Part shown: one piece after another, positions 34,091 to 43,659 of the stretch
Numbering within the stretch: position 1 is the stretch's first letter
How the letters are laid out: every line of letters starts with the position of its first letter
From: Cupriavidus malaysiensis
Lineage (GTDB): Bacteria > Pseudomonadota > Gammaproteobacteria > Burkholderiales > Burkholderiaceae
DNA length: 64,000 bases
NCBI RefSeq assembly: GCF_001854325.1
Contig: NZ_CP017754.1
Location: 1,302,001 to 1,366,000, forward strand
Direction of reading: 5' to 3'
The notes under the pieces: generated by a model
Database searches by the model: none
What the model was told of the DNA's origin: nothing
What the model saw: the letters and a program-made list of their open reading frames with translations, nothing else
Made by a program: the position numbers and the translations under genes

Positions 34091-35524
34091 TCAATACGTC
34101 GCCCGCACCTGCGCGAGCACGGCCGGGACCGTGCGCAGCAGGATCTTCAGGTCGAGCAGCAGCGACCAGTTCATGATGTAGTAGCGGTCGAACTCGATGC
34201 GGCGCTCCATCTTGTCGAGCGTATCGGTTTCGCCGCGCAGCCCGTGGATCTGCGCCCAGCCGGTCATGCCCGGCTTGACGCTGTGGCGCAGCATGTAGCC
34301 GGGGATCCGGGCGCGGTACAGCTCATTGTGCTGGGCCGCGTGCGGGCGCGGGCCCACCACGCTCATGGAGCCGCTCAGCACGTTGAAAAGCTGCGGCAAT
34401 TCATCGAGCGACGAGCGGCGCAGGATGCGGCCGACCCGCGTCACGCGGTCGTCGTGCATCGTTGCCTGGCGCAGCACGCCGTCGGTGGCTGCGCTGCCCT
34501 CGACCTTCATCGAGCGGAACTTGAGGATGGTGATGGGGGTGCCGCGTTCGCCGTAGCGGGTCTGGCGGAACAGGATCGGGCCCGGCGAGTCCAGCCGGAT
34601 GATGCACGCGATGGCCAGCAGCAGCGGCCACAGCACGAGCAGCGCCGCGGCGGCGACCACCACGTCCATGGCGCGCTTGAGCAGCCGCGACAGGCCCAGG
34701 ATCTTGCTCGAGTGGACCGTCAGCAGCGGGATGCCGGCGATTTCCGTCAGCCTGGGCATGACCGGCCCGAGGAACTGCGGCATCGGCATCAGGTAGATGG
34801 AGGCGGTGGAGTCGTAGAGGTGGTCGACGATGCGCGCGATGCCGGTGCGGTCGTCATGGATGTGCTGGGTCAGGATGGCCGCCTCGAAGCGGCCCGCCAT
34901 CAGATGCTGGACGGCATCGTCGTAGTTGCCCAGGTAGGGCAGGGAATCGATCGACTCCCCACTCGAGGGGGGTGTTCCGGCATAGAAGCCCGTCACGTGC
35001 ATGCCGAGGATCGGCGAACGCTGCAGCCGCAGGTTCAGTTCGCGGGCGTCGGGGGCGATGTTGCCCAGGAAGACGGCCCGGCGCCGGCTGCCCGGCAGGT
35101 TGTTGACGTAGCCGGCAACCTTGCGCAGGAGCATCAGGCTGGCGATCTGCAGCCCCAGGGCGACGAAGCCCCAGGTGAGCAGCAGGCTGTGCGAATGGGC
35201 CAGCCAGTTGCCGACGCCGTGGGCCATCAGGACCAGGCCGAAGGACAGCGTCAGCGGCACGCGGAACCAGCGCAGGATGCCGTGGCCCAGCATCCACGAT
35301 GCACTGCGCGCGCTGATCAGCAGCGGGAAACTGGCATAGGACGCGAAGGCGCTGAGGGCGATCAGCGCGATCATGATCAGGGCGTACGGTTCGAGATTGG
35401 CGTCGACGCCTTGAGAGAGGAGCAGTACCGCGAAGGAGGCGGCATTGACCAGGGCGCTGACCATGCCGGCCAGGACCAGGAACGATCGGAGATGGTGACT
35501 GGGCAGCCACGGTTGCAAAAACAT
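34091..35524 (-). CDS. Undecaprenyl-phosphate sugar-1-phosphate transferase (priming enzyme)
   Basis: A 477-residue membrane protein that starts repeat-unit synthesis by placing a sugar-1-phosphate, often glucose, on undecaprenyl phosphate. It has about four N-terminal helices, a Rossmann-like middle domain, and a C-terminal membrane-bound catalytic domain. That domain contains KRAMDVVVAAAALLVLWPLL, ILKFRSMKVEG, LDELPQLFNVL-G-MSVVGPRPH and KPGMTGWAQIHGLRGET. These motifs and the length match the TIGR03023-type family. It is alone on its strand between two + strand EPS blocks. Confidence 0.94.
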   Translation of the reverse strand: MFLQPWLPSHHLRSFLVLAGMVSALVNAASFAVLLLSQGVDANLEPYALIMIALIALSAFASYASFPLLISARSASWMLGHGILRWFRVPLTLSFGLVLMAHGVGNWLAHSHSLLLTWGFVALGLQIASLMLLRKVAGYVNNLPGSRRRAVFLGNIAPDARELNLRLQRSPILGMHVTGFYAGTPPSSGESIDSLPYLGNYDDAVQHLMAGRFEAAILTQHIHDDRTGIARIVDHLYDSTASIYLMPMPQFLGPVMPRLTEIAGIPLLTVHSSKILGLSRLLKRAMDVVVAAAALLVLWPLLLAIACIIRLDSPGPILFRQTRYGERGTPITILKFRSMKVEGSAATDGVLRQATMHDDRVTRVGRILRRSSLDELPQLFNVLSGSMSVVGPRPHAAQHNELYRARIPGYMLRHSVKPGMTGWAQIHGLRGETDTLDKMERRIEFDRYYIMNWSLLLDLKILLRTVPAVLAQVRATY

Positions 35525-35933
35525 GGCGATTTCTTGGTCTGATCAGCCGATGCTCGGATCCCCTGGGGGCTGCTGCGGGGGAGTCATAAACTTTCTATAG
35601 CACATGGCGCCGATATGGCAAATACGGAATGCCATGGCACATATGACACAGTTGTTGCGGTTGGTGCGGTTGGTGCGGTTGGTGCAGTTGGTGCGGTTGG
35701 TGTACTTGGTGCTATATGCAGTTGGCGCAGTTGGTGTGCCAGGCAGCCCGTATGATGGTGGATAGCAAAATGGACTGTCAACGACTATCGTGGCGTATTC
35801 CGGTGCGCATTCACCAAGCGTCTGTTCCGCGCATATTGCGGGGGTTTGCCGCCCGCTATTCCGCCGCGGGCGGACGGTGCTCCTGGGTTAAAATCTGCCC
35901 CCGTCGGCTGGGCGATATCAGAGAGGGTGTTGC
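35525..35933. other. Divergent promoter gap before the chain-length gene
   Basis: About 410 bases between the priming transferase (-) and the GumC-like gene (+). It contains a 9-base tandem repeat (see next entry). No gene is supported. A short + strand frame from 35716 has no motif. Confidence 0.5.
35657..35710. repeat. Nine-base tandem repeat, about six units
   Basis: GCGGTTGGT is repeated at 35657-35701 (five units, one with GCAGTTGGT), followed by GTACTTGGT. Degenerate copies continue to about 35740. On the - strand it would encode a Thr-Ala-Pro string, but no gene is supported. Confidence 0.9.
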
Positions 35934-37340
35934 GTGGTGAATTCAAGACCGTCTGATGCGGGTCTTTTGTCGGTCAATGCGAACCAGTTGGGTGCGATTC
36001 TTTTCGCACGCCGTCGCGTCATCGTCGGCGTGGCCCTGGCCACCCTGCTGGCGACCGCATTGCTGCTGGCCGTGCGGCCGCGCCTGTGGACCGCCTCGTC
36101 GGATGTCTACGTCGATTTCAAGGCGAACAACCCGCTCGACGGCACCATGTACTCGTCGCTGTCGGCGACGTCGGATGACAACTACATCCAGACGCAGATC
36201 GACATGATCCAGAGCCCTGCCGTGATCGAGCGCATGCTCAAGACACAAGGGCTGCTGGTGTCCGATGGCGCCAATGGCACCAACGATGCCAAGGCGCGCG
36301 ACCTGCTGGTGCAGAGCGTGGCCAGGAACCTGACCGTGACGGGGGGCCATGGCAGCCGGATCCTGCAGGTGTCGTTTGCCGGCGACTCGCCGACCCGGGC
36401 CCGCGACGGCGCCAATGCGATCGTCAATGCCTACCTTGCGCTCAGCCAGGAGGTTTCGCAGTCGTCGGCACGCTCGGTCAGCCAGCAATACAACGCCCAG
36501 CTCGAGCAGTTGCGGCGTGAAGTCAACACGATCCAGTCCGACCTGACCAAGTACCGGGAGCAGACCGGCAACATCGACCAGCAGCCCGACAATATGGAGT
36601 CGACGCGGCGCCTGCACGACATGCTGAGCGAGCAGCAGACGCTGCAGGCGCAGATCCGCGATGCGCGCGCGCGCAACGAGGCCACCGGCAAGCTGCTGGC
36701 GGCCGGGACCCGTCCGGAGGACTTGCCGCAACTGGCAACGCTGGCCTCGCTCAACGAACTGCGCGAGGGCCTGACCCAGGTCAACCGGCAGATCGGCACG
36801 GTCGATGGCGCGCTGGGGCGGAACCATCCGACCGTGCGCGGGCTGCTGGCGGAACGGCAGCGCCTGCAGTCGCGTGTGGCGGTTGCGGCGCAGGCCGCGC
36901 TGTCGGCGCAGCGCGACGATCTCGCCCGTCTCCAGGCCCAGGCGGCCGCACTCGACAGCGATATCGAGGCGCAGCGCAAGCACGTGCTGCAGCAGTTGGG
37001 CGAGCGCGACCGCATTGCCGCCTACCAGCGGCAGCTCGATGGCGCCGAGCGGGTGTACAACGACGTCCTGCAGAAGTACGGCAGTGTGCTGATGGCCAGC
37101 AGCGTGACGCTGCCGCGCATGGTCGTGCTGCACGTGGCGGGCACGCCGGTCAAGCCGTCGAGCCCGAAGGTGACCCGCAGCCTGTTGGCCGGGATGCTGG
37201 TCGGCGTGCTCGGCGGGATCGGCCTGGCCCTGCTGCTGGAGCTGGGCAAGCGCCGGGTGCGCTGCGCGCAAGACCTGTCGCGCAACCCGGCCCTGAACAT
37301 GATCGGCCATATCGGTCGCCCTGTGGCCACGAAGACATGA
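35934..37340 (+). CDS. Chain-length determinant, GumC/Wzz-type (EpsF-like)
   Basis: A 468-residue protein with an N-terminal membrane helix (VGVALATLLATALLLAV), a long periplasmic part with coiled-coil segments (residues about 170-360, many Gln/Leu/Arg heptads) and a C-terminal membrane helix after a Pro-rich stretch (TPVKPSSPKVTRSLLAGMLVGVLGGIGLALLLE). It determines polymer length and links Wzy to the kinase and export pore. GTG 35934 is preceded by AGAGG with a 7-base spacer. It overlaps the kinase-like gene by four bases. Confidence 0.93.
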   Translation: MVNSRPSDAGLLSVNANQLGAILFARRRVIVGVALATLLATALLLAVRPRLWTASSDVYVDFKANNPLDGTMYSSLSATSDDNYIQTQIDMIQSPAVIERMLKTQGLLVSDGANGTNDAKARDLLVQSVARNLTVTGGHGSRILQVSFAGDSPTRARDGANAIVNAYLALSQEVSQSSARSVSQQYNAQLEQLRREVNTIQSDLTKYREQTGNIDQQPDNMESTRRLHDMLSEQQTLQAQIRDARARNEATGKLLAAGTRPEDLPQLATLASLNELREGLTQVNRQIGTVDGALGRNHPTVRGLLAERQRLQSRVAVAAQAALSAQRDDLARLQAQAAALDSDIEAQRKHVLQQLGERDRIAAYQRQLDGAERVYNDVLQKYGSVLMASSVTLPRMVVLHVAGTPVKPSSPKVTRSLLAGMLVGVLGGIGLALLLELGKRRVRCAQDLSRNPALNMIGHIGRPVATKT

Positions 37341-38362
37341 ACGATACTTCCGCGAAGCTGGCGCCCGAGGAGCAGGAGCACGACGAGCAAGTGCGCGACG
37401 AGCAGGTGCGCGGCGAGCAAGACATGGCCGCCGCCGCGCCCATGGCGATGGAGCGCATGGGGGATCGCTTCGTGCGGGCCGGCCTGTTGACGCAGGCCCA
37501 GGTCCAGCGCGTGGTCGAGTTCCAGGCGGCGCGGAACCTGCGCTTCGGCCAGGCCGCCGTGCAGCTCGGCTTCGTCTCCGACCAGATGGTGTCGGCCGTC
37601 CTCGCCGAGCAATACCAGTATGAAGTCTCCACGCTGACCCGCCCGATCGAGCTGCCCCTGGCGATCGCCGCCGATCCGTTCGGCCAGGAGGCCGAGGCCA
37701 TCCGGCAGCTGCGCGCGCGGATCTCGATGGGGATGGAGGGGCAGCGGCATTTCTCGCTTGCGCTGGTCAGCCCCAGCGCAGAGGCGGGCTGTGCCTACCT
37801 GGCATCGAGCCTGGTGGTGGCGTTCGCGCAGATCGGCCGCAATGCCCTGCTCGTGAATGCCGACCTGCATGCCAGCGGGCAGCGCGAGATGATGGGGCCG
37901 GCGCAGCCGACGGGGCTGTCGAGCATGCTGGCCGGGCGCCAGCCGCCCGGTGCCTATCGCACCATTCCCGGCATTGCCGCGCTCGGCATCCTGGACGCCG
38001 GGCCGCAGCCGCCGAATCCCGCCGAGCTGCTGCGCGACGCCGCGTTGCGGCGCATCCTGGACAGCTACGTCGATGCCTTCGAGATCTTCATCGTGAAGAC
38101 GCCGGCGGCGAACACCTCGGGCGATGCGCTGTCGATCGCCCGGCAGGTCGATGCCTGCCTGCTGGTGGCGCGCAAGGATGTCACGCTGATGTCGGAGCTG
38201 GAGGAGACGGCGCGCCTGCTGGAGAGCGCCAACGTCAAGGTGCTGGGCACGGTCTACAACGAGTACGCGCCGCCCGAGCCGCGCGCCGACGGGCTGGCCG
38301 GGCGGCTGCGTGGCTTGCTGCGCAGCTGGCTGCCCTGGCCGCCGGCGGGCCGCGGACGCTGA
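37337..38362 (+). CDS. BY-kinase-like EPS protein with degenerate P-loop (EpsG/CapB relative)
   Basis: A 341-residue protein. It has a very acidic, Glu/Gln-repeat N-terminus and then a small MshEN-like domain (FVRAGLLTQAQVQRVVEFQ...FGQAAVQLGFVSDQMVSAVLAEQY). A CpsD/CapB-type ATPase domain follows. Where the Walker A should be, the chain reads SPSAEAGCAYLAS, with Cys152 at the Lys position and Ala next to it. Walker A' is LLVNADL instead of LLIDAD. No Tyr-rich tail follows. ATP hydrolysis and autophosphorylation are therefore doubtful, and the protein may have a structural role. It is co-translated with the chain-length gene. Confidence 0.87.
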   Translation: MNDTSAKLAPEEQEHDEQVRDEQVRGEQDMAAAAPMAMERMGDRFVRAGLLTQAQVQRVVEFQAARNLRFGQAAVQLGFVSDQMVSAVLAEQYQYEVSTLTRPIELPLAIAADPFGQEAEAIRQLRARISMGMEGQRHFSLALVSPSAEAGCAYLASSLVVAFAQIGRNALLVNADLHASGQREMMGPAQPTGLSSMLAGRQPPGAYRTIPGIAALGILDAGPQPPNPAELLRDAALRRILDSYVDAFEIFIVKTPAANTSGDALSIARQVDACLLVARKDVTLMSELEETARLLESANVKVLGTVYNEYAPPEPRADGLAGRLRGLLRSWLPWPPAGRGR

Positions 38363-38367
38363 GCGGC

Positions 38368-39783
38368 ATGGCGAGCGAGCCGACGCGATTCGCCTCGCCG
38401 GCCCGGCCGGATGGCGCGGCGGGTACGGCGGGTGCTGCCGGTGACGGCGCTGCCCAGTCGCAAGAGGCGGCGCGCTGGGAGGTGCGCCAGCGCTGGCTGA
38501 TGCGGCTGCTGATCGGCTTCAGCTTCGTGTGCGCGCTGGTCCCGGATACGCTGTCGATGAGCGAGATCGGGCCGGCGGCGGATCACACCATCACCGGCGG
38601 CTCGGCGCTCCGGCAGGTCGAGTTCGGCTCCATCTATGCGGTCTGCGCCTGGCTGGCCTGGCGCCGTCCGCAGGACACGCTGGCGCGGCTGCGCGGCATC
38701 AATCCGTTCCTGGTGGCGTTGCTGTTGTACTGCGCGGCGACCGCGCTCTGGTCGCCGTTCCCCGTCCTCACGCTCAAGCGCGCGGTGATGTTCGCCGGCA
38801 TGATGCTGACCGGTTTCGCCTTGTCGCCGCCGTTCAGCGAACCGCGCCAGCTGTTCCGCGTGGCGCTGGGCACGCTGACCATCCTGCTGGCGGTTTCGGC
38901 CTTGGTCGCGGTGCTGTGGCCGGCGGTCGGCGTCGACTACCTGCTCGGCGGCGCCTGGCGCGGCATCATGTGGCAGAAGAACATGCTCGGCAGCGTTGCC
39001 GCGGTGGCCGCGCTGCTGTGGCTGCGCGAGCGCCTGGCGCCGGACGCGAACGTGCGCGCGACGACCGCCGGCCTGCTGTTCAGCCTGTTCATGCTGGCCA
39101 TGGCCAAGAGCGCGACCGCGCAGCTGATCACCGGCATTTCCTTCCTGATCTACCTGACGACGCGCCGCAAGCTGACGGACGGCCGCACCGGCTCGATGCT
39201 GCTGCTCGGCGGCGGGCTCTTCGTCATGTACGCCTTGCTGCTCTTCTTCGTCGTGGCCGGACGCATGCCCGGGGTCGAGGATGTGCGCGGCCTGGTGACG
39301 GGGCTGTTCAACAAGAGCAGCGACCTGACCGGGCGCGACCAGATCTGGGCCATGGTCTGGCTGTCGATCAGCAAGCACCAGTTGCTGGGCGGCGGCTACG
39401 GTGCGTTCTGGACGGGGGAGGGCGGGCCGGCCCAGTACGTCGAGCAGGCACTCGGCTGGATGCCGCCGCATGCGCACAATGGCTACCTGGACGTCCTCAA
39501 CGAGCTGGGCCTGGTCGGCCTGGGCCTGTTCCTGGGCGCCTTGCTCTGGCATGCCGTCAGCCTGGTCCGCCTGTATTTCATCGACAGCGAGGACGCCGCC
39601 ATGCATATGGCGCTGTTCGTATCGATCCTGATCAGCAATTTCTCCGAGACGCAGTTGCTCGCCAATACCGCGTTCCAGAACATCATCTTCCTCTACTCCG
39701 CGATGGTGGTCAGTGCCAGGCTCGCGACGAGCCGGAAGGCCTTGCCGCAAGCGCGGCGCCGTCCCGGGCTCGCGGCGGGATGA
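38368..39783 (+). CDS. Polysaccharide polymerase / O-antigen ligase-like membrane protein
   Basis: A 471-residue protein with an Ala/Gly-rich N-terminus and about ten membrane helices. The large periplasmic loop contains GRDQIWAMVWLSISKHQLLGGGYGAFWTGEGG and PPHAHNGYLDVLNELGLVGLGLF, typical of Wzy_C/WaaL-like proteins. It probably polymerises repeat units (Wzy role). It starts 6 bases after the kinase-like gene and overlaps the next gene at ATGA (39780-39783). Confidence 0.88.
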   Translation: MASEPTRFASPARPDGAAGTAGAAGDGAAQSQEAARWEVRQRWLMRLLIGFSFVCALVPDTLSMSEIGPAADHTITGGSALRQVEFGSIYAVCAWLAWRRPQDTLARLRGINPFLVALLLYCAATALWSPFPVLTLKRAVMFAGMMLTGFALSPPFSEPRQLFRVALGTLTILLAVSALVAVLWPAVGVDYLLGGAWRGIMWQKNMLGSVAAVAALLWLRERLAPDANVRATTAGLLFSLFMLAMAKSATAQLITGISFLIYLTTRRKLTDGRTGSMLLLGGGLFVMYALLLFFVVAGRMPGVEDVRGLVTGLFNKSSDLTGRDQIWAMVWLSISKHQLLGGGYGAFWTGEGGPAQYVEQALGWMPPHAHNGYLDVLNELGLVGLGLFLGALLWHAVSLVRLYFIDSEDAAMHMALFVSILISNFSETQLLANTAFQNIIFLYSAMVVSARLATSRKALPQARRRPGLAAG

Positions 39784-42122
39784 CGCGCCCCCGGCGCGGC
39801 CTGCTGCCGCGGCTCCTGCTGCCGCTCGCCCTGGCGGCCTCGCTGATGCTGCCGGCTTCCGGCCAGATCGCCGAACGCGCCTGGCGCGGCATGGTGCCGC
39901 GCGAGGCCAGCTACTTCCGCTTCGAGATCGACGAGGATGCGCTGCGCGGCGCGCCGGATCAATCCGCGCTGAACACGCCGCTCGATGCCGCTTCCCGCCT
40001 GTTCGTGCGCGACGGGCACTTCTACCAGGTGGGCGCCGACCTGGCGCCTGGCACGGCCGACGACCGGCGTGTCCGGCTGTTCGGCGTCAACCTGACCTTC
40101 GGCGGCAATTTCCCCGATGCGGCGGGCGCGGTGGCGCTGGCCAGGCGCTTGCGCAAGCTCGGCGTCAATGCGGTGCGCCTGCATCATCTCGATTCGCTGC
40201 CCTCCGACGAGCGCGAGGCGCCGCTCAGCATCCTGTCGAGCGGCCCCTATCCGAGTTTCAATCCGGTGGCCGTCGCGCGCCTGCGCCACCTGATCGATGC
40301 GCTGGCGAGCGAAGGCATCTATATCGACCTGAACCTGCACGTCGGCTACCGCTTCCGGCCGGCCGTCGACGACCTGCCGGCACTGGACGACGGCATGACC
40401 ATGCCGCCGCTGGACGCGCCGATCCACGTCTACGACGAGCGCCTGATCGCGCGGCAGATCGGCTACGCGCGCGGACTGATCGACGGCCTCGGCCTGCGGC
40501 GCAACCCGGCGCTCGCGCTGGTCGAGATCGACAATGAATCGTCGCTGCTCAACGCCTGGCACAACGGCCACTGGAGCGAGGCCATCCCGTCGGCCTACGC
40601 GCCCGAGCTCAGGCGGCGCTGGCGCGGCTGGCTCCAGCAGCGCTATGCGACGCTGGCGGCGGCATGCGACGCCTGGGGCGGCTGCGACGACGGTCCCGAC
40701 AGCGCGGCCCGCCTGCCCGAGCCGGGCCGGGCCCGCGGCCAGGGCGCGCAGCGGCGCCTGAGCGATTTCCTGGAGTTCCTGGCCGCCACCGACAAGGCCT
40801 ACTTCGACCGCCTGCGCGCCGCCGTGCATGAGGCCGGCGATCCGCTGGTGCCCGTCACGGGTACGCAGATGACCTTTGGCGGCGCGATGAATTTCGACGC
40901 GCAGGCGTCGATGGATTTTATCGACGAGCATATCTACGTCGCGCATCCGAACTATCCCGGCGGGCGGGGCGACGCGGGGCGCTGGCGCATCCCGGTGCTG
41001 TCGGCCAGCGCGGACGAGATGAACCGGCTGCTGGCGCTGGGCCAGCGGCGCGACCGCCGGCGTCCCTTCGTCGTCAGCGAGTACAACGAACCGTTCCCCA
41101 ATCCGCGCGGCAGCGAGATCATCCCGATCATGAGCCTGCTCGCGGCGCAGCAGGACTGGGACGGCATCTTCTTCTTCGAGTACAGCGACAGCGCCACGCC
41201 GCCGCGCGCGCCGGCCCGTTTCAACCTGGCCGGCGACTGGGGCAAGTATGTGCTGGCCGGGCCCAGCGCCCGCCTGTTCCGCACTTTCGGCCTGGCGCCG
41301 CTGCCGGATCGGATCGACCTGCCGCTGGCGCCGGCCGACCGCCTCCGGATCGGCCTGAGCGAGCGGGCCGATGCGCTCGAGCACGATCTGCACGAGCGGC
41401 TAGGCGCCACCCCCGAGCTGGCCTGGCGCGGCCGGGTCGCCGCGGACCTGGCGCCGGCGGCGGCTTCGGTGCGCCTGCCCGCGCCGGGCCAGGGCCCCTA
41501 TGCGACGCCCGACGGCGCGGTCCGCTTCGATCCCGTGGCCGGTCGTCTGCTGGTCGACACGCCGCGCCTGTGGGGCTTGTTCGGCACCACCGCCTCCGCC
41601 CGCCTCGGCACGGAGGCGGCCTGGATGCAGTTCGACGCGGGCGGGCAGGGTAGCGCCAGCGTGTGGCTGGCCTCCCTGGATGGCGCCGACCTGGGCCGGT
41701 CGCGGCATATGCTGCTATCGATGGGAACGCTTACCTTGGGGGCCTCACCTGGCGCCGCTGCCGGTACTGCTGCTAGTGCCGCCGCTGGTGCCGCCGCTGG
41801 TGCCGATCCTGGCCGGCCGGCCAGGATCGTGCCCTATGACGGCGACCTCCGCTGGCTGACCTTGGCGTCCGGCGTGGCCGGCGGTGACGCGCCGCCGCGC
41901 GCGACCGAGCCGCCCACCTGGATGGCGCGCCTGCCCGTCACGCTGGGTTTGGGCGCGCGTCCGGGCGTGCTCAGGATCTACCCGCTCGATGGCACCGGGC
42001 AGCGGCGCAGCGGGCCGCGCCTGCCCGAGGTCAGCAGCGGGCCGTCGGGCTGGACCATCGCCTTGCAGCGCGACGCGGCGACGTCCAGCCCCTGGTATGA
42101 GATCGAGATCACGCCGAACTAG
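39780..42122 (+). CDS. Secreted glycoside hydrolase-like protein (clan GH-A type)
   Basis: A 780-residue exported protein. A signal peptide (LLPRLLLPLALAASLMLPASGQ) is followed by a TIM-barrel-like domain: RLFGVNLTFGGNFPDAAGAVALARRLRKLGVNAVRLHHLD, then VEIDNES with the probable acid Glu253, and FVVSEYNEP with the probable nucleophile Glu434. A beta-rich C-terminal part has an Ala/Gly linker (AAAGTAASAAAGAAAGA). Such enzymes cut polysaccharide. Its tight linkage to Wzy suggests trimming or turnover of this EPS. The substrate is unknown. Signal and motifs are seen; the function is inferred. Confidence 0.85.
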   Translation: MTRPRRGLLPRLLLPLALAASLMLPASGQIAERAWRGMVPREASYFRFEIDEDALRGAPDQSALNTPLDAASRLFVRDGHFYQVGADLAPGTADDRRVRLFGVNLTFGGNFPDAAGAVALARRLRKLGVNAVRLHHLDSLPSDEREAPLSILSSGPYPSFNPVAVARLRHLIDALASEGIYIDLNLHVGYRFRPAVDDLPALDDGMTMPPLDAPIHVYDERLIARQIGYARGLIDGLGLRRNPALALVEIDNESSLLNAWHNGHWSEAIPSAYAPELRRRWRGWLQQRYATLAAACDAWGGCDDGPDSAARLPEPGRARGQGAQRRLSDFLEFLAATDKAYFDRLRAAVHEAGDPLVPVTGTQMTFGGAMNFDAQASMDFIDEHIYVAHPNYPGGRGDAGRWRIPVLSASADEMNRLLALGQRRDRRRPFVVSEYNEPFPNPRGSEIIPIMSLLAAQQDWDGIFFFEYSDSATPPRAPARFNLAGDWGKYVLAGPSARLFRTFGLAPLPDRIDLPLAPADRLRIGLSERADALEHDLHERLGATPELAWRGRVAADLAPAAASVRLPAPGQGPYATPDGAVRFDPVAGRLLVDTPRLWGLFGTTASARLGTEAAWMQFDAGGQGSASVWLASLDGADLGRSRHMLLSMGTLTLGASPGAAAGTAASAAAGAAAGADPGRPARIVPYDGDLRWLTLASGVAGGDAPPRATEPPTWMARLPVTLGLGARPGVLRIYPLDGTGQRRSGPRLPEVSSGPSGWTIALQRDAATSSPWYEIEITPN

Positions 42123-42205
42123 CCGGACTGGCCGGACTAGCCGACCAGCCGACCAGCCGACCAGCCGACCAGCCGGACTGGCCGCGCTGGCCGGACTGCC
42201 CGGGC
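42123..42205 (+). repeat. Eight/nine-base tandem repeat right after a stop codon
   Basis: Four exact copies of CCGACCAG are flanked by CCGGACTGG-type units. The array starts at the stop codon of the hydrolase gene and reaches nearly to the manC stop, so it fills the gap between two convergent genes. Confidence 0.9.
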
Positions 42206-42231
42206 TGGCGGAAGCGGACCGGCGTGCCGGC

Positions 42232-43659
42232 TTACTCTGCCGCGCGGCCGTAGGTGTCCTCGAAGCGCACGATGTCGTCTTCGCCGAGATAGGCGCCGGA
42301 CTGCACTTCGATCATCTCGAGGGGGATCTTGCCGGGGTTGGCCAGGCGGTGCACCGTGCCGAGCGGAATGTACGTCGACTGGTTCTCCGTCAGCATGCAT
42401 TCCTTGTCGCCGATGGTCACCAGCGCGGTGCCCTTCACGATGATCCAGTGCTCGGCGCGGTGGTGGTGCATCTGCAGGCTGAGCTGCTGGCCGGGATTGA
42501 CGACGATGCGCTTGACCTGGAAGCGCTCGCCCTGGTCGACGCCTTCGTACGAGCCCCAGGGGCGGACCACGCGCCGGTGCGTGAGCGATTCGCGCCGGCC
42601 CGACTTGTTCAGCCATTCGACGACCTTCTTCACGTCCTGCACCTTGTCGCGATGCGCGACCAGCACCGCGTCGCCGGTTTCCACGATCACCACGTTCTCG
42701 ACGCCGAGCGCCGCGACCATGCGGTGTTCGGCGCGGATGTAGGCATTCGTCACCGCTTCGGCGTAGACGTCGCCGATCAGCGCGTTGCCGTGCGCGTCCT
42801 TGGCGGCGATGTCGGCGAGCGCGCTCCACGAGCCGATATCGTTCCAGCCCAGGTCGGCCGCCTCCACCACCGCCGCGCGGCCGGTCTTCTCCATCACGGC
42901 ATAGTCGATCGAGATGTCGGGGCAGGCGCGGAAGGCTTGCGCATCGAGGCGGAGGAAATCGTGGTCCTGCTTCGCCTGCTCGAATGCGAGCGCCGCCTGG
43001 CGCGCGATCTCCGGCGCATGGCGGCGCAGTTCCTCCAGGTAGGCCGAGGCCTTCAGCAGGAACATGCCGCTGTTCCAGTAATAGCCGCCTGCGGCGAGGA
43101 AGCCCTGCGCGGTCGGCGCATCCGGCTTCTCGACGAAGGCGTCGACCGCGTAGGCCTTGGGCCGGCCGGCCAGCGGGCTGCCGCGCCGGATATAGCCGTA
43201 GCCCGTGTGCGGCTGCGTCGGCGCGATGCCGAAGGTGACGAGGTAGTCGTCGGCAGCCACCGGCAAGGCATGCTGCACGGCAGCCGCAAAGGCCGCGTCA
43301 TGCGCGATCGCGTGATCGGACGGCAGCACGAGCAGCAGCGCATCGGGCGCTGCGCGCATGGCGAGCAGCGCCGCGACGGCGATGGCGGGCGCGGTATTGC
43401 GGCCGACCGGCTCAAGCACGATCGAGGCGGGTGTCACGCCGACCTGGCGCAGCTGCTCCGCGATCAGGAAGCGCTGCTCGTTGTTGGTGACCACGATGGG
43501 CGCGGCGGCGCCTGGCAGATGCTGCAGGCGCAGCGCCGTCTGCTGTGCCAGCGAGTCGTCGCCGGTGAGCCGCAGGTATTGCTTGGGATGGCCGCTGCGG
43601 GACATCGGCCATAGCCGCGTACCGCTGCCGCCACACAGGATGACGGGTTGTATGTGCAT
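42232..43659 (-). CDS. manC: Mannose-1-phosphate guanylyltransferase / mannose-6-phosphate isomerase
   Basis: A 475-residue bifunctional enzyme making GDP-mannose. The N-terminal nucleotidyltransferase half has VILCGGSGTRLWPMSRSGHPKQYLRL, LLVLPSDHA and VEKP-A. The C-terminal cupin half has VRPWGSYEGVDQGERFQVKRIVVNPGQQLSLQMHHHRAEHWIIVKGTA, the isomerase active site with HHHRAEHW. ATG 43659 has GAGG 6 bases upstream; the ATG at 43689 has no signal. GDP-mannose produced here is the substrate for mannosyl or fucosyl-type transferases of the EPS locus, and for the Nudix hydrolase at 17111. Confidence 0.94.
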   Translation of the reverse strand: MHIQPVILCGGSGTRLWPMSRSGHPKQYLRLTGDDSLAQQTALRLQHLPGAAAPIVVTNNEQRFLIAEQLRQVGVTPASIVLEPVGRNTAPAIAVAALLAMRAAPDALLLVLPSDHAIAHDAAFAAAVQHALPVAADDYLVTFGIAPTQPHTGYGYIRRGSPLAGRPKAYAVDAFVEKPDAPTAQGFLAAGGYYWNSGMFLLKASAYLEELRRHAPEIARQAALAFEQAKQDHDFLRLDAQAFRACPDISIDYAVMEKTGRAAVVEAADLGWNDIGSWSALADIAAKDAHGNALIGDVYAEAVTNAYIRAEHRMVAALGVENVVIVETGDAVLVAHRDKVQDVKKVVEWLNKSGRRESLTHRRVVRPWGSYEGVDQGERFQVKRIVVNPGQQLSLQMHHHRAEHWIIVKGTALVTIGDKECMLTENQSTYIPLGTVHRLANPGKIPLEMIEVQSGAYLGEDDIVRFEDTYGRAAE

